A stretch of DNA of 34,654 bases, taken from positions 1-34,654 of the forward strand of contig DJOQ01000009.1 of NCBI GenBank assembly GCA_002437245.1, given 5' to 3'. The notes under the pieces were generated by a model. That model ran no database searches, was not told the origin of the DNA, and saw nothing but the letters and a program-made list of their open reading frames with translations. The position numbers and the translations under genes were made by a program. Positions 16,691 to 25,149 of the stretch are shown here, piece by piece. Position 1 is the stretch's first letter; each line of letters opens with the position of its first letter. The DNA comes from Ruminococcaceae bacterium UBA6434 (GTDB lineage Bacteria; Bacillota; Clostridia; Oscillospirales; Acutalibacteraceae).

Positions 16691-18115
16691 TTACTCCTTG
16701 AGCAAATCCTTGTAAAGTCTTATGTATTCGTTAGCCGACTTGCCCCAGCTGTTGTCGCACTCCATGGCGCGCTTTACAAGTATGTTCCAGCCGTCACGGT
16801 TTTGATAACCCTCAAGCGCACGGCGTATTGTATAGAGCATATCGTGAGCGTTGTAATTTGCAAACGTGAATCCGTTGCCCTCGCCGTCGCCGCTGTCCTT
16901 TATCGTGTCGCGCAGACCGCCCGTCTCGCGGACTATCGGTACAGAGCCGTAGCGCAGAGCTATCATCTGTGAAAGTCCGCACGGCTCGCTCTTTGACGGC
17001 ATCAGGAACATATCGGTGCCTGCATAAATCTTTTTTGAAAGCGACGGAACAAATCCGAGCTTCAGGGCGAATTTATCGGGATATTTCGCCGCCATATCCT
17101 TAAAGAACTGTTCGTACTGCCACTCGCCCGAGCCGAGAACAACCATCTGCACATCGGTGCCGCCCAAAAATTCGTCAAGCACCGCTCTTACAAGGTCAAG
17201 ACCCTTGTGCGAAACGAGCCTTGATACCATACCGATAAGCGGTACGTCCGCTCTCTGCGGCAAATTCATAAGCTCCTGAAGAGCTCTCTTGTTGTCAGCC
17301 TTTTTGCGGAAATCGTCAGCCGAATAATTCACAAAAATGTCTTTATCGGTTTCGGGATTGTAAAGCTCGGTGTCTATTCCGTTGAGTATACCCGAAAGCT
17401 TCCACGAACGCTCGTTGAGAATTGTGTCAAGGCCGTATGAATACCACGGGTCCAAAATCTCACTCGCATAGGAGGGGCTTACGGTAGTTACCCTGTTTGC
17501 GGTCTCTATGGCGCCCTTCATAAAGTTTACGTCGCCGTCGTACTCTATAAGCGACGTTGCGCTCTGCGGTATGCCGAGCACCTCGTTTATAAGCTCTTTG
17601 CCGTATGTACCCTGGTACTGGATATTGTGTATTGTGAACACCGTCTTGATGTTTTCATATCCGGGGCTGTTTGCATACATTGAGCTGTAATAGAGCGGCG
17701 TAAGAGCCGTCTGCCAATCGTTGCAATGAATTATATCGGGCTTGAAGTCGATATAGGGTATCATCTCAAGCACCGCGCGCGAGAAGAACGCAAATCTCTC
17801 GGCGTCGTCATAATATCCGTAAATTCCGTCGCGCTTAAAATAATACTGATTATCTATAAGATAATAGATAACGCCCTTGTACTTTGCCTCAAAAATTCCG
17901 CAGTACTGCCTGCGCCACGCCACGGGAACCGATATACTCGTGATAAACGTCATGGTATCTTTAAGCTCCTGCTTTATGCCGTCATAGAGCGGCATAACAA
18001 CACGGCAGCCTATAAGACGTTTTCTGAGGGCCTGCGGCAAACTTCCGGCAACATCGCCGAGACCGCCCGAAGCCATAAAGGGTAGAGCCTCGCTCGCTAC
18101 ATATAATACTTTCAT
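16691..18115 (-). CDS. glgA: Glycogen synthase (GT5)
   Basis: GlgA, 474 residues, adds glucose from ADP-glucose to the growing alpha-1,4-glucan. It has the two Rossmann-like domains of GT-B enzymes. The C-terminal donor-binding motif is SEPCGLSQMIALRYGSVPIVRETGGL. At the N-terminal ADP-glucose motif, where E. coli GlgA has K15-T-G-G-L, this protein reads ASGGLGDV with Ala at position 15. This form, as I recall it, is common in clostridial GlgA, so activity is still expected. IHCNDW (HxNDW motif) is also present. It is the last gene of glgB-glgC-glgD-glgA, 52 bases after glgD, with GAGG upstream of the ATG. Confidence 0.95.
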   Translation of the reverse strand: MKVLYVASEALPFMASGGLGDVAGSLPQALRKRLIGCRVVMPLYDGIKQELKDTMTFITSISVPVAWRRQYCGIFEAKYKGVIYYLIDNQYYFKRDGIYGYYDDAERFAFFSRAVLEMIPYIDFKPDIIHCNDWQTALTPLYYSSMYANSPGYENIKTVFTIHNIQYQGTYGKELINEVLGIPQSATSLIEYDGDVNFMKGAIETANRVTTVSPSYASEILDPWYSYGLDTILNERSWKLSGILNGIDTELYNPETDKDIFVNYSADDFRKKADNKRALQELMNLPQRADVPLIGMVSRLVSHKGLDLVRAVLDEFLGGTDVQMVVLGSGEWQYEQFFKDMAAKYPDKFALKLGFVPSLSKKIYAGTDMFLMPSKSEPCGLSQMIALRYGSVPIVRETGGLRDTIKDSGDGEGNGFTFANYNAHDMLYTIRRALEGYQNRDGWNILVKRAMECDNSWGKSANEYIRLYKDLLKE

Positions 18116-18167
18116 TTAAAATCGCCTCAATTAAAAATTTGTAAACGGGAAAACAATATTCGCCGCG

Positions 18168-19286
18168 TTAAATAACTATGCCCTTGCCGACATACACGGG
18201 ATAATCTTCCGCTCCGGAGAGATTTTTATTGGGCGTTATGGCAACGCTCTTGTCGGTAACCGTGTAGTTGAGAGAAGAGCCCGAAGCCACAAAGCTGCCC
18301 TGGCAGAGAATCGAATTTTTGACCACCGCGCCTTTTTCTATTCTTACGCCGCGGAAAAGTATCGAATTTTCAACCTCTCCGTCTATTATACAGCCGTTTG
18401 CGACAAGTGAATTTTTAACGCTTGAACCGAGCCCGTAAATAGCCGGCATATCGTCGCGAACCTTTGTATAAATAGGACGCTCGCTGTTAAAGAGCTGCTT
18501 GCAATTGTCGGGGTCGAGAAGCTGCATATTTGCGTCAAAATAGCTCTGCATGGAGTCAACCGTAAGAGAAAAGCCCTTTGCCTCAAAACCGAAAATGCGA
18601 AGCTTTGCGACGTTGCTCTGTATTATATCGCGCTCAAACGACTCGTGATTCAAGCTTACGGCGTCGTTTACGAGCCTTTCGAGCAGAGATTTTTTCATAA
18701 GTATTATGTTCATAGAATAATCGACTATGGTATCGCTTGCAGGCGTCATAGCAACCATTCTAACTCTGCTGTCATCGTCAAGAGAAAACGCCATACTGTT
18801 TTGCAGGCTCGGGCATTTGCCGTGTTTATAAACAATTGTTATATCCGCAGCTTTTTCGGTGTGGTAATCCATAAGCTCGTCGATATCGAGATTTATTATG
18901 TTGTTGCAGTCGGCAAAAAGTATGTACTCTTCGGTAGAGCGCGCCATAAAGCCCATATTCGCTTTGAGCGCCTCAACCCTGCCGCTGTAAAAGCCCTTGT
19001 TGCCTGCGGAGGCAAACGGCGGAAGAATAAACATACCCTCTGTCTTACGGGAGAGGTCCCACGGTTTACCTGTTCCGAGGTGATCCATAAGCGACTGATA
19101 GTTGCTCTTTGTGATAACACCGACTTTTTCTATACCGCTGTTCACCATATTTGAAAGCGGAAAATCGATAAGACGGTATCTGCCGGCAAACGGCACGCTG
19201 CCCATGGTGCGAAGCCCCGTCATCTCGCTGAGACACTCGTCATAAATGTTTGAATAAATAATTCCGACTATGTTATTTCCAGTCAT
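18168..19286 (-). CDS. glgD: ADP-glucose pyrophosphorylase regulatory-type subunit
   Basis: GlgD, 372 residues, the GlgC paralogue of Firmicutes that forms a hetero-oligomer with GlgC and modulates its activity. The nucleotidyltransferase fold is kept (RYRLIDFPLSNMVNSGIEKVGVIT at about 37-60), but the N-terminal GGxGSRL loop of GlgC is replaced by IIYSNIYDECLSEMTGLRT, so it probably does not catalyse by itself. A C-terminal left-handed beta-helix (VENSILFRGVRIEKGAVVKNSI) is present. The start is 3 bases after the glgC stop, with AAAGGGGG inside the glgC 3' end, so the two subunits are likely translated together. Confidence 0.95.
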   Translation of the reverse strand: MTGNNIVGIIYSNIYDECLSEMTGLRTMGSVPFAGRYRLIDFPLSNMVNSGIEKVGVITKSNYQSLMDHLGTGKPWDLSRKTEGMFILPPFASAGNKGFYSGRVEALKANMGFMARSTEEYILFADCNNIINLDIDELMDYHTEKAADITIVYKHGKCPSLQNSMAFSLDDDSRVRMVAMTPASDTIVDYSMNIILMKKSLLERLVNDAVSLNHESFERDIIQSNVAKLRIFGFEAKGFSLTVDSMQSYFDANMQLLDPDNCKQLFNSERPIYTKVRDDMPAIYGLGSSVKNSLVANGCIIDGEVENSILFRGVRIEKGAVVKNSILCQGSFVASGSSLNYTVTDKSVAITPNKNLSGAEDYPVYVGKGIVI

Positions 19287-19289
19287 TTT

Positions 19290-20501
19290 TTATGCCCCCT
19301 TTACGTCTTCGTCAACCATTGCCTTGGGTGCCACAACTCCGTTTTTACCTACGGTAACACCGCTTCCGACTACGGCTACGCCCCAGTCGTTAAGGTTTTC
19401 CACATCTTCGGGACGAGCGCCGACTACGGCATTTTCTTCAATGACCGCGTTTTCGGCAACTATTGCGTACTGCACCACGGCGCCCTCTTTTATAACCGTT
19501 CCGGGCATCACTATGGAATCTCTTACCACGGCGCCGCGCTCAACGGTGACATTTGAGAACAAAATCGAGAAATCAAGCTCGCCGTAAACCTGCGAACCCT
19601 CGGCGACCATTGAATTCTGCACCGTAGCCTCGGGTGAAACATAGTGCGGAGGCGCTTCGGGAGTTTTTGAATAAATTTTCCATGTGGGGTCCGAGAGGTC
19701 AAGGTCAACCTTCGGATTTAAAAGGTCAAGGTTAGCTTCCCAAAGGGAATCGATTGTTCCGACGTCCTTCCAATAGCCGTCAAAGAGATAAGCGTAGAGC
19801 TTTTCGCCTGCGGCGTGCATTGCCGGGATTACATCGTGGCCGAAGTCGTTTGACGAATTCGGATTATTCTCGTCGTCTATGAGATATTTGCGAAGCTTTG
19901 ACCATGTGAATATGTAAACGCCCATAGAAGCCTTGTTGCTGCGCGGATTTTTCGGCTTTTCCTCAAACTCGGTTATGGCGTTGTCGTCGTCGGTAATCAT
20001 AAGACCGAAACGCGGAGCCTCTTCCCACGGGACTTCGAGCATTGCTATGGTGCAGGCCGCGCCCTTTTCCTTATGGTAATCGAGCATCTTTGAGTAATCC
20101 ATCTTATAGATGTGGTCGCCCGAGAGCACTGCCACATATTCGGGATTGTATCTGTCTATAAAATTGATGTTCTGATAAATGGCGTTTGCGGTGCCCTTAT
20201 ACCATTCCGTGCCCTTTATCTGCTGATAGGGCGAGAGAATATGGACTCCGCCCTGAGCCCTGTCAAGGTCCCACGGCTGACCGTTACCGATATAGTCGTT
20301 GAGTTCAAGCGGCTGATACTGGGTCAGAACGCCGACGGTTGAAATACCGGAATTTACACAGTTTGAAAGCGGAAAGTCGATAATTCTGTACTTACCGCCG
20401 TAAGGAACTGCGGGCTTTGCTATTTTTTTCGTCAGAATTCCGAGTCGCGAACCCTGACCTCCTGCCAGCAGCATCGCAATACATTCCATTTTGCGTGCCA
20501 T
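19290..20501 (-). CDS. glgC: Glucose-1-phosphate adenylyltransferase
   Basis: GlgC, 403 residues, makes ADP-glucose from ATP and glucose-1-phosphate, the committed step of glycogen synthesis. Motifs: LLAGGQGSRLGILT (11-24) for ATP binding, KPAVPYGGKYRIIDFPLSN, the catalytic Asp in SGDHIYKMDY, and the sugar-binding FEEKP. The C-terminal left-handed beta-helix with hexapeptide repeats is typical (VVRDSIVMPGTVIKEGAVVQ). AAGGAGG sits 6-7 bases before the ATG, one of the strongest sites in the operon. It lies between glgB and glgD, with a hairpin in the glgB-glgC gap. Confidence 0.97.
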   Translation of the reverse strand: MARKMECIAMLLAGGQGSRLGILTKKIAKPAVPYGGKYRIIDFPLSNCVNSGISTVGVLTQYQPLELNDYIGNGQPWDLDRAQGGVHILSPYQQIKGTEWYKGTANAIYQNINFIDRYNPEYVAVLSGDHIYKMDYSKMLDYHKEKGAACTIAMLEVPWEEAPRFGLMITDDDNAITEFEEKPKNPRSNKASMGVYIFTWSKLRKYLIDDENNPNSSNDFGHDVIPAMHAAGEKLYAYLFDGYWKDVGTIDSLWEANLDLLNPKVDLDLSDPTWKIYSKTPEAPPHYVSPEATVQNSMVAEGSQVYGELDFSILFSNVTVERGAVVRDSIVMPGTVIKEGAVVQYAIVAENAVIEENAVVGARPEDVENLNDWGVAVVGSGVTVGKNGVVAPKAMVDEDVKGA

Positions 20502-20535
20502 AAAATTATCCTCCTTTTAAAGGCCGTAGCCTCGG

Positions 20536-20558
20536 TTTTGTACCCGACGGGTGCAAAA
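20536..20558 (-). other. Perfect hairpin between glgB and glgC
   Basis: TTTTGTACCC (20536-20545) and GGGTGCAAAA (20549-20558) pair over 10 positions with a GAC loop, directly after the glgB stop codon. No T-run follows on the minus strand, so it is not a standard terminator. It may mark mRNA processing or 3'-end protection and so set the ratio of GlgB to GlgCDA. That role is inferred. Confidence 0.6.
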
Positions 20559-22460
20559 CTACCTTGTTTTTTTTATGTATATTGCAGACATCGGCGGCAA
20601 ATCGAGAGAAATGCTCTGCTCAAAGCCGTGCATATTTATCGATTCGGTTTTCAACTTACCTTTGTCGCCTTTTCCCTCGCCGCCGAATTCGACGTCGTCG
20701 GAATTGAATACTATTTTATATACGCCCTTTTTGGGTATACCTATGCGGTAGTCGCGTCGCTCAACGTTTGTGAAGTTGCAGACAACGATTACCTCTTTGC
20801 CCTTTTCGTCCATACGGCGGAACGCAATAACCGAATTATCCTTATCGTCGGAGGATATCCACGAGAAGCCCTCCCACGAATAATCCACCTGCCAGAACGC
20901 AGGGTTTGCCTTGTAAAACTCGTTTATCTTTTTAAAATAGTTTTGCAGCGCACAGTGCTTCGGATAATCGAGCAGTAGCCAATCTAAGCCCTTTTCGTAG
21001 TTCCACTCTATAAACTGACCGAATTCCTGACCCATAAACATAAGCTTTTTGCCCGGGTGCGCCATCATATATCCAAGGAAAGCGCGCACTCCCGCGAACT
21101 TCTCGTCATATGTTCCGGGCATTTTGTCTATGAGCGACTTTTTGCCGTGAACCACCTCGTCATGAGAAATGGGAAGCACAAAGTTTTCGGAAAACGCATA
21201 GAAAAGCGAAAAGGTTATGCAATTGTGATTGTATTTGCGGAAAAATCCGTCAAGCGAAAAATAGCGGAGAATGTCGTTCATCCAGCCCATATTCCACTTG
21301 AAGTTGAAGCCGAGACCGCCCGAAAATACGGGTTTTGTAACCATGGGCCACGAGGTGCTCTCCTCCGCTATCATCATGGCATACGGGAAGTCGCGGAAAA
21401 TATTTTCGTTGAGCTTCTGCAAAAATTCGACAGCCTCAAGGTTTTCGTTGCCGCCGTTTTTATTGGGCACCCACTCGCCGTCCTTACGGTCATAATCGAG
21501 GTAGAGCATCGACGCAACGGCGTCTATCCTTATACCGTCAAGGTGATATTTCCTGAGCCAGAACGACGCCGACGACATCAGGAAAGAACGTACTTCGTTT
21601 CTGCCGAAATCAAATACGCGCGTTCCCCAGCCGTAATGCTCACCCTTCCTGGGGTCGCTGTACTCATAGAGCGGACCGCCGTCAAATTCGTAAAGCCCGT
21701 TTGCGTCTTTCGGGAAGTGTGCCGGCACCCAGTCCAAAATGACGCCTATGCCGTTTTCATGGCATTTATCCACAAGGTACATAAGGTCTTTAGGCTCGCC
21801 GTAACGCGATGTTGCGGCAAAGTAGCCCGTTACCTGATAGCCCCACGAGCCGTCAAACGGATACTCGGTAAGCGGCATAAACTCTATATGGGTATAGCCC
21901 ATCTTTTTGACATACGGCACAAGAGCGTCGGCAAGCGCGCGGTACGAATAGAAGTTGCCGTCGTCGTACTGCTTCCAGGAGCCGGCGTGTATCTCGTAGA
22001 TGTTCACGGGAGAAGCGTAAATATTTTTGCCGTTTCTGCCCTCGACCCACTTTTCGTCATGCCACTCGTAGCAATCGTCTATCTCGTAATACTTGGTGGC
22101 TGTGCCCGGGCGAGTCTCCATATGGAAGCCGTACGGGTCGCATTTCACAAGCGTTCTGCCGTCGCGAGAGGTTATGCAGTATTTATACATATCATACTGC
22201 TTAATGTTTTTGATTTCCGTTTCCCAGACGCCGCCGCTCTTCGGCAAAAGCATCATCGGATTTTCGGTTTCGGACCAGCCGTTGAAGTCGCCCGTTACGC
22301 TGACTGCCTCGGCGTTCGGTGCCCATACTCTGAAAACTACGGTGTTTTTATTTTTTCTGTGAGAACCGAAGTACTCATATGCATTTGAGTTGCTGCCCTC
22401 GTGAAAAAGATAAAGCGGAACATCGTTTTCGCTTTCTTTTTTAGTCGTTTTTGTACTCAT
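20559..22460 (-). CDS. glgB: 1,4-alpha-glucan branching enzyme (GH13)
   Basis: GlgB, 633 residues, introduces alpha-1,6 branches into glycogen. An N-terminal CBM48-like domain (FRVWAPNAEAVSVTGDFNGW, about 43-62) precedes the GH13 barrel. Conserved regions: DWVPAHFP (243-250), GIRIDAV with nucleophile D313, MIAEEST with acid/base E366, and ISHDEVVHGK with the third acidic residue. The length matches the shorter Firmicutes branching enzymes. First gene of glgBCDA. GGGAG is 12 bases upstream of the ATG, a little far, while AGAGCAGG lies closer. It is transcribed from the TTGAAA/TAAAAT promoter at 22530-22558. Confidence 0.96.
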   Translation of the reverse strand: MSTKTTKKESENDVPLYLFHEGSNSNAYEYFGSHRKNKNTVVFRVWAPNAEAVSVTGDFNGWSETENPMMLLPKSGGVWETEIKNIKQYDMYKYCITSRDGRTLVKCDPYGFHMETRPGTATKYYEIDDCYEWHDEKWVEGRNGKNIYASPVNIYEIHAGSWKQYDDGNFYSYRALADALVPYVKKMGYTHIEFMPLTEYPFDGSWGYQVTGYFAATSRYGEPKDLMYLVDKCHENGIGVILDWVPAHFPKDANGLYEFDGGPLYEYSDPRKGEHYGWGTRVFDFGRNEVRSFLMSSASFWLRKYHLDGIRIDAVASMLYLDYDRKDGEWVPNKNGGNENLEAVEFLQKLNENIFRDFPYAMMIAEESTSWPMVTKPVFSGGLGFNFKWNMGWMNDILRYFSLDGFFRKYNHNCITFSLFYAFSENFVLPISHDEVVHGKKSLIDKMPGTYDEKFAGVRAFLGYMMAHPGKKLMFMGQEFGQFIEWNYEKGLDWLLLDYPKHCALQNYFKKINEFYKANPAFWQVDYSWEGFSWISSDDKDNSVIAFRRMDEKGKEVIVVCNFTNVERRDYRIGIPKKGVYKIVFNSDDVEFGGEGKGDKGKLKTESINMHGFEQSISLDLPPMSAIYIKKTR

Positions 22461-22529
22461 CCTGCTCTTTAACTCCCTTCGGGAAACATAGGAATGTGCA
22501 TTTTGCCACTTATCCTTTTAATTATTTTT

Positions 22530-22558
22530 ATTTTATCAAAACAAAATATATTTTTCAA
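22530..22558 (-). promoter_or_regulatory. Promoter of the glgBCDA operon
   Basis: On the minus strand TTGAAA (22553-22558), a 17-base AT-rich spacer and TAAAAT (22530-22535). The leader before the glgB ATG is about 60 bases. Confidence 0.75.
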
Positions 22559-22784
22559 GGGGATTTTGACTATTTTAATCAAACTTTTGCCGAACTTCAT
22601 TACTGCTGTTTGTGCAGTTTGTTACAAAATTCACCCATATTCGATTTAAGGGGGCAAACTTGTACCGAAACCGATTTAATATATCGGCGCGGCGGCAATT
22701 TGACCTTTGTTTCGCATATCCGCGGTATAATTTAAAATTAACGGCAAAAAAGCAATGATATATCAGCGCGCTTTATTTCGGCAT
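22559..22784. other. Intergenic stretch without recognised gene
   Basis: Between the glgB promoter and the next gene's terminator I see no coding sequence. A short ACTGC/GCAGT hairpin lies at 22602-22618. A plus-strand TATAAT occurs near 22735 but has no -35 at a suitable distance and no gene after it. Confidence 0.5.
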
Positions 22785-22822
22785 AAAAACAGGGCAGTAA
22801 AAACACAAAGTTCTTACTGCCC
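22785..22822 (-). terminator. Intrinsic terminator after the acidic zinc-ribbon gene
   Basis: GGGCAGTAA (22792-22800) and TTACTGCCC (22814-22822) form a 9-bp stem. On the minus strand it is followed by TGTTTTTATG. It lies 25 bases after the stop of the gene at 22848. Confidence 0.85.
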
Positions 22823-22847
22823 CGTTACAGTTATTCTTTTCGGCGAA

Positions 22848-23264
22848 TTATTCTTCGTCGTGGTCGTGACCGCAGTCATCGCAGTCGCAGTCGTCAAGGT
22901 CGAAATCAAGCTTTGCGCCGCAGTTCGGGCACTCTGCCGAGCCGTCCTCAATGGCAGCGCCGTCGAAATATACTGTCTCGCCGCATGACGGGCACTCTAC
23001 CTCGTACATATCATCGTCGTCGCAGCAGCAGTCGTCATCGTCATCGCCGTAAACATATTCCTCAAGACCGTCAAGATCCTCATCAACAGCGTCAAGCTGC
23101 TCGTTTGTGAGGTCAAGCTGTTCCTCAAGCTCGGCAATGGACTGAGCCATTTCGTCTATTGTGTCAACAAGTACGTTCAAAACCTTAGCCTCGTCGGAAT
23201 TTTCCTCGAGCTTGAGCATTGAAACTACGCCTTTAAGATAAGCCGCTTTTTCGGTAACTGTCAT
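22848..23264 (-). CDS. Acidic zinc-ribbon protein (CD1247 N-terminal domain type)
   Basis: A 138-residue cytosolic protein of unknown function. The N-terminus (MTVTEKAAYLKGVVSMLKLE) and the following coiled-coil helix (about 33-70) match the CD1247-type domain of Clostridia as I remember it. A very acidic stretch with DDDDDCCCDDDD follows. A zinc ribbon then has CPSC (91-94) and CPNC (112-115), and the tail is Asp/Cys/His-rich (DDCDCDDCGHDHDEE), which could bind more metal. I chose the ATG at 23264 rather than the one 12 bases upstream, because GGTGAT, complementary to the 16S 3' end, lies 5 bases ahead of it. It ends at a good terminator and has no clear promoter; read-through from efp is possible. 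Confidence 0.85.
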   Translation of the reverse strand: MTVTEKAAYLKGVVSMLKLEENSDEAKVLNVLVDTIDEMAQSIAELEEQLDLTNEQLDAVDEDLDGLEEYVYGDDDDDCCCDDDDMYEVECPSCGETVYFDGAAIEDGSAECPNCGAKLDFDLDDCDCDDCGHDHDEE

Positions 23265-23382
23265 AGTAATCACCATAGCCTTTCACAGCTACAATATTTT
23301 TGTATGCGCGGACGCCTTACCGTAGCTGTCATAAGACGCCGTGTTTCTTTCGGACCGCACAGACGGCAAATCCGAGAGTTAT

Positions 23383-23408
23383 AAAAAGGGGCAAGAATTA
23401 TTTGCCCC
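23383..23408 (-). terminator. Intrinsic terminator after efp
   Basis: GGGGCAA (23388-23394) and TTGCCCC (23402-23408) form the stem, followed on the minus strand by TTTTT (23383-23387). It lies 10 bases beyond the efp stop. Confidence 0.88.
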
Positions 23409-23418
23409 GTTTTTATCG

Positions 23419-23982
23419 TTATGAGTTTGCTCTTGACATATACTCGCCTGTACGGGTATCTACATTTATCATTTCGCCCTCGTCAATAAAGAGCGGAACC
23501 TTAATCTCGGCACCTGTTTCAAGAGTAGCCGGCTTTGTTGCGTTGGTAGCCGTGTTGCCCTTAAAGCCGGGGTCTGTTTTGGTAACCTCGAGAGTTACGA
23601 ATGTGGGCGGTTCAACGCCGAATACCTTGCCCTTATAGGAAAGGATTTTGCAAACCATATTTTCCTTTACGAACTTGAAGTTGTCTGAGAGCTCATCCTT
23701 GCTTATCGGAACAAGCTCGTATGACTCGGGGTCCATAAAGTAATAGAGATCGCCGTCGTTATAAGAGTATTCCATATCTTTTCTCTCTATAAACGCGGTC
23801 GGGAATTTATCGGTCGGGTTGAAAGTTTTTTCAACAACGCTGCCGGTAATTACGTTTCTGATTTTGGTGCGGACGAAAGCAGCACCCTTGCCGGGCTTTA
23901 CGTGCTGGAATTCGATTATCTGATAAACGCCGCCGTCCATTTCAAAAGTAACGCCGTTTCTGAAATCGCCTGCTGATACCAT
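23419..23982 (-). CDS. efp: Elongation factor P
   Basis: EF-P, 187 residues, binds ribosomes stalled on polyproline and promotes peptide bond formation. The start at 23982 gives the normal N-terminus MVSAGDFRNGVTFEMDGG and has GGAGG 8 bases upstream; an ATG 48 bases earlier would add a non-family extension. The modified-loop Lys is K32 in HVKPGKGAAF. Three OB-like domains are present, ending TRTGEYMSRANS. No yeaZ/epmA-type modification gene is nearby. It has its own promoter, and a CTTCGG/CCGAAG hairpin (24004-24025) lies in the leader ahead of the ribosome binding site. Confidence 0.97.
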   Translation of the reverse strand: MVSAGDFRNGVTFEMDGGVYQIIEFQHVKPGKGAAFVRTKIRNVITGSVVEKTFNPTDKFPTAFIERKDMEYSYNDGDLYYFMDPESYELVPISKDELSDNFKFVKENMVCKILSYKGKVFGVEPPTFVTLEVTKTDPGFKGNTATNATKPATLETGAEIKVPLFIDEGEMINVDTRTGEYMSRANS

Positions 23983-24044
23983 ATTTAAATCCTCCGTTTT
24001 AAACTTCGGCAAGCTTTTACCGAAGCACAATTTTAATCATACTT

Positions 24045-24073
24045 ATTTTATAATATATCACGTTGTTTTTCAA
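24045..24073 (-). promoter_or_regulatory. Promoter of efp
   Basis: On the minus strand TTGAAA (24068-24073), a 17-base spacer and TAAAAT (24045-24050), the same boxes as the glgB promoter. The promoter lies between the M24 peptidase stop and the efp leader. Confidence 0.8.
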
Positions 24074-24081
24074 GTGCTTTT

Positions 24082-25149
24082 TTAAAGGATTATAAGCTCT
24101 TTGGGGCAATGCGTCATATTTTCCGCTCCGTTTTCGGTTATGACCGCAAAATCCTCTATTCTCACGCCGAATTTGCCCGGAATGTAAATTCCCGGCTCAA
24201 CGGTTACCACGTTGCCCTTTTTAAGGACAAACTCACTTGAGGGCGAGAGGTTCGGCTTTTCGTGAATTTCCACTCCGACGCCGTGGCCGAGCGAGTGCCC
24301 GAAATATTCGCCGTAGCCGGCTTTTTCTATAATATCGCGCGAGACCTTGTCGGCGTCCTTGCCCGAAACGCCGGGTCCTATGAAATCGAGTCCCGCTTTT
24401 TGTGCCTCAAGAACGATATCGTAAACCTTTTTCTGCTCGTCGGTTACTCTGCCGACGGCTACCGTTCTTGTCATATCGCTGTGATACCCGTCGTAGAGTG
24501 CGCCGTAATCCATGGTGACAAAGTCGCCGATTTCAACCTTCTTTTCCGTGGGGACGCCGTGCGGCATAGATGTGTTTTTACCGCTTATCGCAATAGTCTC
24601 AAACGAGAGAGCCTCGGCACCGTGCGTGAGCATACAGTGTTCGAGTCTGAGCGCAATTTCTTTTTCGGTGACGCCGGGCTTTATAAAGCCGCATATATCG
24701 TCGAACGCCTCCTCGGCGATTTTTTGAGCCGTCTTTATCTTTTTGATTTCGGACTCGTTTTTCACCATGCGAAGCGCGTCAATCATATTGTCAAGCTCGC
24801 CCGAAAAATCTATGCTTATTTCTTTAAGCGCGTTCTCGAATTTCGCAAGCTCCGCCACCGTCATACGCGACGCCTCTATGCCGACTTTTTCGGCACCGTG
24901 CGATTTGAAGAAGTCATAAATTTGCGAAATCTCTCTCTTTTGGAGAGCGGTTTTACATTCGGTAACCTTGTTTTCGGCAGCCTCTATATATCTGCTGTCG
25001 GTTATAAAAACAGCGTCGTCGCGCGTTACAAGCAAAAACCCGTCGGACGACGGAAATTCGGTAAAATAACGCCTGTTCTCGGGCGAAACAATAAGCGCCG
25101 AATCAATAACTTTTGAATTTTTCAACAAAAACTGTAATTCTTTAATCAT
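24082..25149 (-). CDS. M24 family Xaa-Pro aminopeptidase
   Basis: A 355-residue creatinase/prolidase-type metallopeptidase, expected to remove N-terminal residues next to proline in peptides. The N-terminal creatinase domain covers about 1-120 and the pita-bread catalytic domain the rest. Metal ligands: two Asp in MDYGALYDGYHSDMTRT, His in HSLGHGVGVEIHE, Glu in VEPGIYIPG, and Glu in GVRIEDFAV. I chose the ATG at 25149, which overlaps the yqeG-type gene by 8 bases; an ATG 30 bases upstream would also be open. pepP/pepQ next to efp is a frequent Firmicutes arrangement, fitting roles in proline-rich protein synthesis and turnover. Confidence 0.92.
   Translation of the reverse strand: MIKELQFLLKNSKVIDSALIVSPENRRYFTEFPSSDGFLLVTRDDAVFITDSRYIEAAENKVTECKTALQKREISQIYDFFKSHGAEKVGIEASRMTVAELAKFENALKEISIDFSGELDNMIDALRMVKNESEIKKIKTAQKIAEEAFDDICGFIKPGVTEKEIALRLEHCMLTHGAEALSFETIAISGKNTSMPHGVPTEKKVEIGDFVTMDYGALYDGYHSDMTRTVAVGRVTDEQKKVYDIVLEAQKAGLDFIGPGVSGKDADKVSRDIIEKAGYGEYFGHSLGHGVGVEIHEKPNLSPSSEFVLKKGNVVTVEPGIYIPGKFGVRIEDFAVITENGAENMTHCPKELIIL

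Noticed and set aside
22700..22745. Plus-strand TTGACC and TATAAT near 22735
   Set aside because: Spacing is about 20 bases and no plus-strand gene follows.
23982..24030. Longer N-terminus for EF-P from an ATG 48 bases upstream
   Set aside because: The extension is not part of the family, and GGAGG sits just before the ATG at 23982.
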